Origin: Oscheius onirici
Lineage: Eukaryota > Nematoda > Chromadorea > Rhabditida > Rhabditidae
NCBI GenBank assembly: GCA_932521025.1
Contig: OW051473.1
Coordinates: 6,758,001 to 6,822,000 of the forward strand
Direction of reading: 5' to 3'
DNA: 64,000 bases
Below the pieces are notes generated by a model. The model ran no database searches, had not been told where the DNA came from, and worked only from the letters and a program-made list of their open reading frames with translations. Numbering within the stretch: position 1 is the stretch's first letter; the number at the start of each line of letters is the position of its first letter. Shown here piece after piece: positions 28,938 to 40,628 of this stretch. The position numbers were made by a program, and so were the translations under genes.

Positions 28938-30240
28938 CCTAGACACCAGTCATTCAACTGAAAAAGGACCTGATCAGTACAAAGAAAATCGATTGGAGGA
29001 AATGAAAAGGAAATTGTATTATTGAAGGGATTGCTGGTCAATTGAGAAAAGGGCGACCCAAGCAGTGGTAGCCGCCATGTTTGTACAGATTTTACTTGGT
29101 GAGTCATTGAAAGGCGCTTTGTATAGTTCAATCGATAAGGAACGGAGCCATCAAGAGACTCCTAAATGATCACAACAGTTTGCGTCTGGTCAACACGTCT
29201 AAGGAACAGATGGCCGTGGTAAAAGAGACAGCGGTCAGCGGCGAGACGAACGGCCAAAACAACATGGTTCGAATCAGAGGGCGGTACTCGAAAGTGTGGA
29301 AAATGATACAAACATGAATATTTTATTAGCAATAGGGTGCCATTTCTGTAAGATGAGTCAATAAATTGCGGAATATAATGACATGTCGAGGTCAGGTGTT
29401 GTTTTATGGGCACATCTCACTGTCACAGCCGCCAAGGTCAGGAAAGTTACTTAAAGTCGCAGGAATCATAAGATTTTCATGTTTTTATTGAGGAAACAAG
29501 CAAAATGTTAAAAACATAGAAATGTTGCTTTTCGGTGGTAAATCGATAGAATACTAAGTCAAAGAAGAGCGTATGAGCCGGTTTTTTTTAGTGAGATACT
29601 ACTGGGAACGCCTCTCAAAGACAATTAGACTGTCAGAAATGACGACAAGCCATACTGGTAGAAACGGCGAAATGATAGACCAAGTTTGAAATGCAAATGA
29701 CGGAAATTTCAAACCAGTTTTGCGGCAAAGCAGTGCGCGCACAGACAGCCGGTGGATGAGAGACGCAGAGCGGAACGCGGGCTATTCCCAACAAACGCAG
29801 AAAAAGGCCAGAAGATTTGTCAGTGGCTGAAGAGCGAGAGAGAGATGACAAATCGACGTTCGGCTTTCTTCCAAATATAAAGTTTTCCTAGTTGCCTAGT
29901 TTTCTAAAGTTGCCCACGAGGGAATGCGCTTGTCAACTTTCACTTGAAAAATATAGAGGAAAAAGTTTCAAATCGATGTAATAGCGGAAACTGACGATGC
30001 GCGTTGAAGTGTTTGTTTACATTGCCCTCTGGAAAGATCCGCACATTTTGCTCCAACGGCATGGTAAACTACACACCATGTAATCAGCTTACTGCGCAGT
30101 CGAAAAGAAAAGAGAACAGATTCACTTCAGAAAAAAGTACCACCAGGGTCACACTTACATCAGGAGAAAATAATAGTATATGGGATATATAGGATGAATG
30201 ACTAGATGTACTCGAGAGCAAAAAGTGGGGGAAATGACAT
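28938..30240. other. Intergenic: BAR-RhoGAP promoter side and C3G 3' flank
   Basis: No supported exon on either strand. Short open frames here have neither splice sites in phase nor recognisable sequence. Confidence 0.5.
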
Positions 30241-33200
30241 TTAGTGGAGCCTCCGTTTGGGCGGCTTAATAGCGTGTGAACGTTGCCAAGTCTGTTCTTC
30301 GTCCATATAGTTACGGAAGCCATCGAAAAAGCCAATGACTCGTTCATCTCGTTTCACGTCGTAGTTCCTTAAGAGGACATTAAGTGTTCGGATAAGAGCC
30401 CTGGACCTACCATCGTTTCATCTTGCGCACACTTTCCAGTATGGCATATTGATGCCACCTCTTGAGAAAGTTAATCATATTCGGACGGCCTTGGCATCTC
30501 TCCGCCGGGATCGTGTTCGGATTGCCGACATTGACGAAAGTGAGATCTTGAAGAACGACACCGCTGAAAATGAGACATTGAGACAGCTCTATTTCCAAAA
30601 GTTCTTACACATAAGGGACACATGGCGGAATGGCTGTGGAAAGCAGCTGGCGATAATTTTTATACGAGCCCGTAGTGTCCATGACTTGAGAGTGTTCCTT
30701 GAGTTGAGATGTAATGTTGTTGCTCCAGTCAAGACGAGCAAGGGGAGAGGACATTAACGCGGAAAGAACTGCCAAGTACGAGTTGAAGTTGCATAGCTGT
30801 CTTAGATGCTAAAAAGTTTTGTGTTTTCTAGTTCATAGAATCAGGTTCACCTTCATAACCTTAATAAACTTATTGACATATTTTTCGCGGTCTCGGTGAC
30901 TGGCTTGCGAGATAACCAGCGACCTCACCCAAAAGGAGACCTAAAAAGTGTTATCAGAGTATGGCAGGGCTGCCTACATTGTTAAAATTTTCAGTGAACG
31001 CCACAAGATTTGGACTCTTCATGACGTCTTGGTCTTGTGCCCACCACAAAAGTTCAGCTGGCTAAATAAAATGAATATAATCGGTCTCTTTTACGACTAA
31101 TACCTCAATTTGTTGGAAAAGCTGTGAATCGATGACAGTAATCTGAGCGGCTATGTCAGCTGAGCGAAAATCAAAAAGATTGGAGGATCTGAATCAGAAA
31201 TATCTTTAGAATCCTGTCGCGTATCAGTTACTTTTTAGGTGAGGTTTTGGGAATCGTTGGGTTTGGCGATTTTTCTGTTCTTTCCTCAATCCGATCAAGC
31301 AGTCGCCGCCTGAATAGAAAACATACGTGTTTGAGCTCTGCTAATCCCGACAAACCTCAAGATTCTGGCGAATGTAAAATTTCCATCACGTATCAGCCGA
31401 TATACAAAGGATGTAGAGGAATCCACGAGAGCCTGCTGAATCTCGACGGCATTCAGCTCATCCACTACTCGAACCAATACGGAGAAAGTATGTTTCGCAG
31501 CGCTTTGCGATACCCTGTCCGAGCTGGATGACATGTATAAATAACTGAAATAAACATGTTTTTTCTCGAAAATAATCTTACCGCTTGACTAGCTTATTAA
31601 TGAGATCAACGGAAGAGATAAAAGTACGGTAAGTAACAAGAAAAGCTTCCTGGAAGATTGACGAAGAATTAGATTGCGTAGCATAGACTAGAAGAGCATC
31701 TCGTGGTCCTCCTCGGACCTACAAATACAATAGTTACGAATGTGAGAATGACCTACTTCAGCTGCTTTGTGGTTGTCCTCTTTAGCTCTCATGACTAGAT
31801 AATCACTGGCATCCATGGCACAGACAGTGTCGGGAATGTAGCCAATTGCTTTCCGCTCTTGCCAATCTATGGCTCTCTGAGCCGTGTCCTGAAATTTTTC
31901 AGTTTCCAAAACTCTAAAAAGCAAAACCTCATCATTCTCAGGAGAGTACTTCGTGGGCAGTTTGATTGCGTCAAAATCACTGCCTTGCAGCAGTTCAGCA
32001 AGGCAGGAAAACTCAGGAGTTGCGAATGACGAAGTTCCTGAAAAAGTTATTATTATTCATGTAACATGGAACCGATAGTTTCTGTAGTAAACAATTGTAC
32101 CTGTGAGGAATGCGACATAATCGAGGATTGGTACATAATGTGGGTTTTCCGAGTCCATAGCGTCCATTTTTGCATATTAGCGCGTAAAAAGACGCTGACC
32201 GCAGCCGTGACGACGATCCTTCATGTCGCTCGTGAAATATGCGCGTGATAAAAGATATCGAACCGTGAAACCGGCTCACAAGGTCGATTACTGCGCGGGA
32301 CCTGACTTGGATTAGCACTCCCGAATGCCGTTAAGAGATGATGCTAATCAGATGGTTCAAAAATGTTGCAAAACTTTAAAAGAGGCGGTGGTCAGAGAGG
32401 TGCTGAGCATTAACAGAAGCTAACACTTCAGTAATTGTTTCAAACGTCATTTTAAGGCAAACAATTCAAGGTTTTGGCCGCTCGAAGTGTGAGCAGTTCC
32501 AAATCTGATACTGGAAACAGAGGCATCATACGGTGGATTAAGATGCTTAAATCCGATATATATGAAGCCAAAAATATCGCCGATTTGCGCCATTTGTTTA
32601 TGATATGTTAGACGCGTGATTTTGAGTGGATTAACAGATTGCCCTCTCTCCTAGTAAATGTCAATCCTCTTACCGTCATGGATTATTTATAAAACAGAAA
32701 AAATGCGGAAACACTCTCACCTGCAGTCGAGAATTCGAACTGCAACTTCTTCCGGAACTGCTCTTCGTGATATCTGAAATAGAACGAGTTGTAGGACGGA
32801 ACAACCGATGGAAAGACCTGAGTTTATCATTGAGCTGGATGTAGGAGGATAGCGTTGAGCCCTTAAGAAAATCGGCTTCCGAATTATCCTTGCTTCCGAA
32901 CGTCTGAAGCAAAGATTCAGTTTAATCACAAACAAACAAAGAATACAAAAAAGATACGCACCTGCATATACTCCACAACGTGTTTCCTCGGAGGAAGAAC
33001 TGGCTGAGGGCCATTGGCCGGCAGACCCCGTTGTATGGTCGAAAACTCCTCGTACGATCCGTCGCCCTTTCTGTCCAACAGCTTGTCACCCTGGAAATCG
33101 GTAGTATTCGCTTATTTTCGGCGTCGTAACCCACGAGGAACGTGTCAATCATGTGCGCCTTCAATTCGGAAGTATCCAATTTGGAGGCTGCCTGTTCGGT

Positions 33201-34484
33201 CAATGTTTGTCCGTTCTTTTGCTTCTTCTGACTGGAAGACTGGGAGACTTCGCTCGTCTTCTCCAGAGTTTTTGTTTTTGTCGATTGACCTGTAATCTGC
33301 TTGTCTTTGCAATCCCAGCCGGCGACAAGTGTTGGCGACAGGGCTAATCCCCTGTGTTTGAAGTGCTGGTTCTCTCATTACAAGTGTTTCTGATTCATCA
33401 TGGGTGGAGACGAACTCACCGAGGGGAACCAATGATGACGCAGCATCTAGTTCGCTCAACGGATCGCGCTCTCGGAACCTAAAATTCAAATTGTTCACTT
33501 GAAAAGAAAGCTCACCTGGAAAATGGATTTCTATGGAAAAAGTCAGTATTCTCCTCTTCTTCGTCATCGTTCATCGACTTTCCGCCATCACGGAAAACTC
33601 GAGAAATTGTCGGATTACCACCTCCACGAGTGGATATAGTCACTTGCTTGCTACTTTGAGAAACATTGACTGTCCGTGTCTTTTTCATACGCACTTCTGT
33701 GCCATCGGCTAACTTTTGCACCTCCTCTTCACACATCTAAACATGGTCTTTTATTTGGTGATAAACTACAAATACTTTTTGTCCATGTTTTTCTGCTCGT
33801 TCCTCCTTCTCTTCAGTGGTCACGCCATCTTCATCAGACTCTCCGCCGAGATCAGGAAATTGTGGTGAGAACTTTGGTACTTGTCTTAATTTAACACTCG
33901 CTCATTCCTTTCTTAAAAGAAACCTAATATTCAGTTGCTTTAGAAGCTTGTCGAGATCAGGGTCGTCCATTTCTGAAATGGTGGCTTTTGGTGCTTCGGA
34001 ACTCGGGTCGCGGTGTCGAGGAAACTCGGAAGTGGCCGATCTAGCGGTAACTGGCCTGCTCGGGCAGTCAGTAAGTGCCTGAAAATTATAAACGAATAAG
34101 AAGGGGAACTGAAAGTAGTTCTGGCTCTCTATCGAAGAATACGGAACGAGTGACTAACACTTGTGACTTCAGCGACAACGATCATCACAGCATCAGTGTT
34201 TATGCTCTTTTCCGACGTTATGTACTGATCGAGGCAGCGGAAAAGATGTACGAGTGCATCCTTAACCATGCTTTTTTATAAAATACCCCCCAAAGTACTT
34301 GTAATCGCTTGTCATTGTTATCACAGTGAACTGTAACGGCGTCTAATAAAGCTGTGGCACTTTCTGAACAAAATATATTTTGAAATCAACTCGAAAACTT
34401 ACTGGAAACGAGCTGCTTACTACCAGAGCAAATGACTTGCCGGAGGTAGCAGAGGGCAACCTGCACTTCCCGCGCCGTTGCCAT
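30241..34484 (-). CDS. C3G / RAPGEF1-like Rap guanine nucleotide exchange factor
   Basis: Exchange factor that loads Rap1 with GTP downstream of Crk adaptors, controlling adhesion and neurite growth (family knowledge). The likely start is ATG 34484, right after an acceptor; further 5' coding sequence is possible. The N-terminal half is polar, with a Pro motif GPQPVLPPRKHVVEYMQ matching the Crk-SH3 site region of C3G. The RasGEF_N module includes FQEAFLVTYRTFISSVDLI (about 31640). The catalytic RasGEF domain shows LFDFRSADIAAQITVID, FNNVSFWVRSLVI, HRDREKYVNKFIKV, LRQLCNFNSYLAVLSAL and YKNYRQLLSTAIPPCVPYV. The C-terminal signature VVLQDLTFVNVGNP and VIGFFDGFRNYMDEEQTW is specific to C3G among RasGEFs. 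It ends at TAA 30241. Many short introns; not every N-terminal junction was resolved. Confidence 0.88.
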
Positions 34485-37400
34485 TTGCTGAAAAGTGTTC
34501 GTCCTGTTTGAATATTTGAAGAACATTCGAGCAATGAAGCGGCAGATATAGGATGGGCTACGCAATAGCTTCTGGAGCCGTCAAACGATCAGTGTAATTT
34601 GGCATCTAGAGACTGAGTTGCGTCTCTCATTCTCACTCACAAGATGTTCAAGAAAGTGAGGGTCAGTACTACACGGGAGGGCGTAGTGGGGGCGTTTATC
34701 TAATTTAGTTGGGCCGTGTTTGAGCAGCGATGAGTCAAGGGGAAGAAAGACGAAGTTCTAGTTTCAACCACATGGGCACGGCCCGGGGGAAAAAAAGAAC
34801 ATCTGAATGCCCCGTACGCGTCTCGGCAGCCAGAAACACGTGTTTCACATCAGTTTCTGTGTTCCTCCCACAGAGCATGTAAAAATGACTGAAGAGGCTA
34901 CACGACAAGTACAAGTGAAAGGTTTCAACAACTAGTTTTTAGGCTACGAACAGAGAAAGAAGTACGGTGAGCTTATATGGTACCACCAAAAGCACGAAAA
35001 CAGTGCGTCAAAAGCGCACGTTCAAATGACTCAATTGATTGAATGTTTTATAAACAAAAATCGAAAGATGGCGCAATTAAAAATATTTGTCGATTTGAAT
35101 TGGTTTTAAATAAAGAGGAGAAAATTTGATGTAAATAATATTGAAGTAGTGATAATTCACCCATTCAAGAGGATTTTTGGTCACTTCTTTTGATAATTTC
35201 GAAGCATTCAAATGTGGTTTGAAAACGATGCCAGACTAAACATATGACGAAAACGATTAAATCAGCTGATTAAATCACTATAAGGGCTGGAATAGTTTCT
35301 CAGACCGCAAAAGAATAACTTTTTAGAGGGACATCTGCTGCAATTTTTTCGTCGAAAAAGTTTTTCTTGTACGCGCAAACTAGTACATTTTGGCAGGAAC
35401 TCTAGAAGGTTCAAGAGCTGACAGATACTGCGAAGGAGGAAGCTGTGCCGAGGTCAATGTTTGTGCTGTCGCGCTGCTTGCAGACAGGAGGCGAAACAAG
35501 CCGTGACGATTCTGGACGTTTCGACACAGAGCCAGTAAGATTTCATAAAAAATGACTACGGAAATTGCAACAAGTAGAGCACAAGGCAGAGCCCCCGTGG
35601 CCGAAAAGTCGAGAAACAATCAGCCAAGGTTTTTCGCTTGCAAAAAGCCGAGTGTTTGGTAAACTTTGGCAGACAGTTGAGGCGCGCGAAGAAGCAGCAG
35701 CGACATATCCTCTGTCACGGTCACTGAGTACCCTTTTCTTCTGGTGCTTGACTCGCGCGGCTTATCTCAGAGTCTCATTAGAGGTTGTCAAACTGGATAG
35801 TGGATTGAGAGGTCTACTGGGAGCAAAACTATAGTAAAGGGATTGGAACCGGTTCTTGGGAGTGACTATTAAAGAAGAGCATGCTTTAGAAGGATTACTG
35901 TACATGTGATGGTATGCTGAATCGATGGGCCTCCCCGTCGGCGACGCTGTGTCAACAGCCCTCGCCCCTCAATCATATCTAATTTGTAACGCCTTCTCTC
36001 TCAGATCTACCGTCCGCCTTAATTAGCTATATCTTGCACTTTTTGCCCTATCATCTTCTGTGCATATTTGGCCAATTTCGACAGCAATTTTCTGCCGGCG
36101 TCTGCCGGAAAAAATCTACGTGTCCTTTTATTTCTACTAGACAAGTGTAATCTGAGCAGCGGCGGAGCAAAGTCAAAGTCGTTTTGCATAAAGGTTAAAG
36201 GCCGATTTGAAGAAAACCAACCTCGGCAGAAAAAGACGCGCTGATACTGGCGTTTGAACGGCGTCGACGCTTGGATATACGACTCTGAAAATAAACATGT
36301 CTGGCATAGAAAAAAGTCACATTGTCATTTTTGTGTTCGCGCCCTTCTCGAAAAAAAATTCATAGCTTACAAACTCATTTAGTAGTTTCCACGTCTTTTT
36401 GGTGAAAGACATAGAGGAGGAAGGCTCGATTCTAAGACAATAACCGCACGGAAACGCATGGGCGACTTGGCTTCAATGCTTTTCCATTAGGCAGCTTGTA
36501 AAAAGGGATTTATGTTTCATTTGGGGGCCCAACAGCACCTTTTTGTCAAAAATCAAACGCAGACGCTTCTTCATGCTCAGCTTTGTATTGTTCGTCATCT
36601 CTGAAAAGAATACAAGCGGTGTTTGAAAGAAAAATAGAATGAAGAAAAGCGCGAAAAGTAAACTTTTAAGTTTCAGAGATGAATTTCTGAAACCTCGGAT
36701 ATCATGGGTCGAGTGAGGGATGGGCTGCTTTCAAAATAAACACATCCGGGAACATGACGGAGTGCGAAACGATTTTCTCACACTCTTGGACGAATTTTGA
36801 CCCCATCGGAGCTGATACTGATCCGCTTATAATTTGTGATAAGAAGAGAATTTTCCAAGAACTGTCATAATCTCATTATCGCAACTTTACGAGCTACCTG
36901 GCATTTGCGAAATGCCGGAATCTATTTGTAATTGTGATGACAAGAAGGAACTACCTGCAGAGATGTCGTTTTGGCAACACACAAGAACTCTTGGATGTCT
37001 GGCACGTCAGCGAAAAGTCAGCTGGCAGGCTCAGGAAGTGCACAATGTTCGAAACCGTGGTTTTATTGCCCTGCGTTTATCAACAGAGACGCTGCTCTGT
37101 TGCCCTGAATCACTTTCCGAAAAAGGGGCCGTCTCGTTTTGGGATGCTGCTGATAAAGACCTGTCTTTTGTGTATGACGAACCTTTTCCAACAAGCTTTT
37201 ATGTTCAACTTTTCTCTGCTTCGCTGCTCAAAATAAATATCAGCCAAAATCTTAAAACTAGAAATCGATGAAAGAGGAACCGGTAGCATGTCTTGTCGAT
37301 CACGATAATACGGGAAAACACAATGGGTCGAAATTTAACTGAGGGTTGCACTCCCGTGGGAGTTGCGCATAGCTGCGTAGATTATTGGCCCTCGACGGCA

Positions 37401-37487
37401 GCAAATTTCATAGTTCTTCTCTCAAAGTAATCAGATTTGTGTTTCACAAAAAGTTTAGCTCGAAAAACAACTTTATTCTCGTACCTC
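34485..37487. other. 3 kb without a supported gene
   Basis: Upstream side of C3G and 3' side of the small membrane protein gene. Open frames at 35380-35619 (-) and 36912-37271 (+) were considered and not accepted. Probably C3G 5' UTR introns and promoter. Confidence 0.45.
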
Positions 37488-37907
37488 TCAGTTTTGAATA
37501 AACTGGACAAGTCCCTCGTAGTACTCGGTCATCATAGGAACCTGGTAGGTTAGCAGCAGCTTGCTGAACTTTTCCTTTGGTGGCGGTTCTGTTGCCTCCA
37601 CTTCCGCAAGGATCTCCCGCTGAGATCTTTTGGCTGGGACAGTTGTCTCCCCGATTTGTGACTCGTTTGAATCAGTTCTATTTAGTGTAGCATAGATCAG
37701 ACCGTTCTCCTTTTCAGAGAACTTGCTCTCGACCTAAGTTTTGTATTGTTCAAAGAACCGAAGTAGCTTTACCTTTATCTTTTCAGCGAAATACCTCAAA
37801 TAAATAATAAATAATAGAATGAGAGTAGCAACGAAGAACGGATGCTTAACCGTAACGTAAAAAACCAAGAGTATACCGACGAGGAAGGCGATTTCGGCGG
37901 GCTCCAT
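37488..37907 (-). CDS. Small membrane protein, family not recognised
   Basis: Two exons, 37907-37773 and 37733-37488, join in phase to about 126 residues. MEPAEIAFLVGILLVFYVTV opens a hydrophobic hairpin or two short helices (second: FFVATLILLFIIYLRY). A polar cytosolic part follows with SKRSQRE-type basic and acidic residues, ending VPMMTEYYEGLVQFIQN. The frame continues upstream of this ATG through another Met, so the start may be earlier. It lies just downstream of the K2P gene on the same strand, with about 300 bases between them. AATAAAG for the minus strand lies shortly after the stop. Function unknown; it might be an extra 3' part of a longer transcript. Confidence 0.55.
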
Positions 37908-38213
37908 CGGCCTCACTGCGGTCTCCTTACAGCGCAGCTGCTGCATCGAAAAAGCGTTTGTCTTTTTGTCAAGTGTCGTCTGAGGTGTCCTCGTTACAAA
38001 GATAGTTTCAGATTTTATCTGAGAATTTGCTCTTTTGTACATTAAGTGACAGTTCGAGATCAGAGTGTGACACACACACTTATCTAAAAGGGGACGGAAA
38101 CGGATGTGTCACCAGAAGGAGACCCGCTGGATCTGGTTACCAGTAAGGGAACGTATTACATGTTTAGGGGAAGAAGCTACAAATACGGAGCAGAAGAAAG
38201 GCATAACTACACG

Positions 38214-40628
38214 CTAAGGTATGACACGATCGGGGGTTCGGCTGCGAAGACCACGGGATGGAACAGTGAGAGTGACAGCGGGAGCTGATTGTCTTCTCTT
38301 CCTCATTCGGTCAAAATCCGTGTCAGGAGAGGCGTTCCCACCATCCAGAAGAGGAGAGTTCCGTCGGGACCAGGCAGTCCTGAAAAATCTTTTATTAGAA
38401 ATCCTCTCCTAGTTTACCTTGAATGTTGCATGATGGAATGTGAATATTTACTGATAGACTTTCGTGCTCTCCTAGAAGCCTCCAGAGCTTTATGGCTAAT
38501 CTCTTCTTGCAGAATGAAGTAGCACATTGAGAACAAAGCAACACCTAAAAATTATATGTTGAAGAAAAATAATATGCCAACCTATGATTATAAAAGGAGC
38601 AAACGTCAAAATGACTTTGGGTTCCATTGGAAAGACGTCTCCAAAACCTGTAATTCTAGTAATGACAACCCACTGATCAATTCTCCAAACCGATTAAGGC
38701 GATGCTGTTGAACAGAAAGTATATAGAAGTGAAGTAGTCAAACTCCGTAGCAAGCATGAAGAAGAAAGACACAAGGAGGATATAGGCAAAAAGAACCAAC
38801 ACTCCAGCCACGAAGACTCGACGCTGTTCGTTAATTTCCAGTTTTGCAGGTTTTCCTGCAAGTATTTTATATAAAGCCGTATAAAATTTTGTTACCAAAA
38901 AGCGAGTTTGAACTGTTTCTCTTTGAAAAATGAGCACGTTTTGTATCAGATTCGCTGATGAGGATAACCGGTTGGTGACTCGAGTTGCTGTTAGGCCTCC
39001 CATCCTCAAGACTGATAGCCTTCGGTCGAATAATAATGGTCGTATGGACATCGTCTTCTAAAACATTCCATTTGCTTTAAAACATTCCTGCTGACTGTTT
39101 CTCCTGCACTTGCACCATTTCTGGTAAGTCGAGTTTAATCTGTTGTAGGTGTTGATAAAAACTACGCGGAACATAGCACCTGCTTCTTTCACAAAGCCAA
39201 AGAATAAAGATAGCCCTGGGAAAATGTAGCTGATTAATAACATCTATATGCACTAACCGATCACAGCATAAAACACTGTGAGAATGCGACACATGGACGT
39301 ATCTGCAGCCACATTGCCGTACCCGATGGATGTATAGACACTAAAATTATAATGGTGTATTGGACCAAATGTTTAATACCTGAAGGCGTAGACGTTGGCA
39401 TTCACAAAATTGTTCATCGAGAGTGTCATGGTACGGTTCACCGTGTGCCAACTGAAAACAGGTTCATATACTATTTGACGGGTTTTCTCACTCTCGGTAG
39501 CATTTTTCGACTGATTCTAGGTACAACTTCATGTTGAGAAAACAGTCGTCTGCTGTGGCACAACTTGATTTGATTGCATCTAATCGTTGTATTCTGTCTT
39601 CTTTGCATCTGTACCCGTATTTTTGATTGTCTCGACCCATTTTACCGATTATTGTACTCCCTAATCAATCGGTCATCGTGTTCTCCATCGGCCCATTGGA
39701 AAATGGTAGCGCCTAGTATTGTGTAAAGCGGCATGGCTACAAGATAGAAAAAGTGATAAAGACGAGTCTTGTTTATCTGTGAACCTAAATATAGGCTTGT
39801 TTATAGAGGAGCATAATTCACTTACTCGTTCTTTGGATTGTCCTGCTGACATTGGCCAGGACACGAGGTCTGTCAATATCCATGGCCTGTTGTCGGTTGA
39901 GAAACCAGGCGGCCTTTTGAAGGACTGACGGTTGAATGGAATTCTGGAAGTAGATATGGCTAGAATTGGGTACTTTGTGCCGGGTTGCGACGCCCGGAAA
40001 GTGGGATGGACTGCGCACGGACGGCGGACATATGGTCTTGTCTGGGGCCAGACACTTGGGAAAATTTGGCGCCAACGGAAGGTGGCACAGCTTTTTGAAA
40101 TCAAAGTACTAGGAAATTTTGCCAGTTTGTCGGGACATAGTGATTTGTTCTTGTGGCGTCTTTGTTTGACCAGACGACACGTTGGATGAAAATGAAAAAT
40201 TCGCGGGCTGACGTCAAAAAGATGTTTCAAATATGCTCTGTGGGCTGGCAGATCTTTTTTGTGGATGCCCTATGACTCAGAGAAGGAAGAGAACAGATAC
40301 TTTTCTCACAGCATGAAATTTGATAGATTTCCTCTTTTGGAGGCGACAACTTTTTGACTTGCGGCGACAGACACTCCGCCTGCCTCGGGCTTATTCGGTC
40401 CGTTCTCAGACGCAAAGCTTAGATTTCTGCGAGTTTTATCTGTTAAATATTCAGAAGGCTAAAAATACTAAAAACATTGGCGACTTTTCCATGTCATAGA
40501 GATGATGATAAACAAATGCAGACCGTATTAGCGGGACTGACCTGGTCGGGGAAGTCTCCGACGGGCGAAGTGCTCTGTGCAGAGCTGTGACTGAGATCCG
40601 GAATGCTCTCCTCGACCGATGACTGCAT
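38214..40628 (-). CDS. Two-pore-domain K+ channel (TWK type) with altered second filter
   Basis: Leak potassium channel subunit. The first exon 40628-40542 (MQSSVEESIPDLSHSS) is followed by 40108-39826, 39784-39646, 39563-39492, 39451-39380, then a pore-1 exon near 39342 and exons down to 38214. TM1 is LYHFFYLVAMPLYTILGATI, with an extracellular loop carrying NNR and NRT. Pore 1 reads VYTSIGYGN (usual TTIGYGN). TM2 follows, then a cytosolic loop rich in Arg/Ser. TM3 is VLVLFAYILLVSFFF. Pore 2 reads SIALIGFGDVFP, where TTIGFGD is expected, so the filter threonine is Leu. TM4 is IIIGVALFSMCYFILQEEI. The basic tail ends RSRTPDRVIP. The junction between the TM2 exon and the loop exon near 39060 could not be closed in phase. 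Confidence 0.88.

Noticed and set aside
35380-35619. Minus-strand frame with LVAISVVIFYEILLALCR, reminiscent of a CTR copper transporter helix
   Set aside because: An in-frame TGA lies directly upstream with no acceptor after it, no Met-rich N-terminus or MxxxM helix is found, and no second/third helix follows downstream.
36912-37271. 119-codon plus-strand frame
   Set aside because: A second overlapping frame of similar length exists, composition is not protein-like, and no splice partners or recognisable motifs are present.
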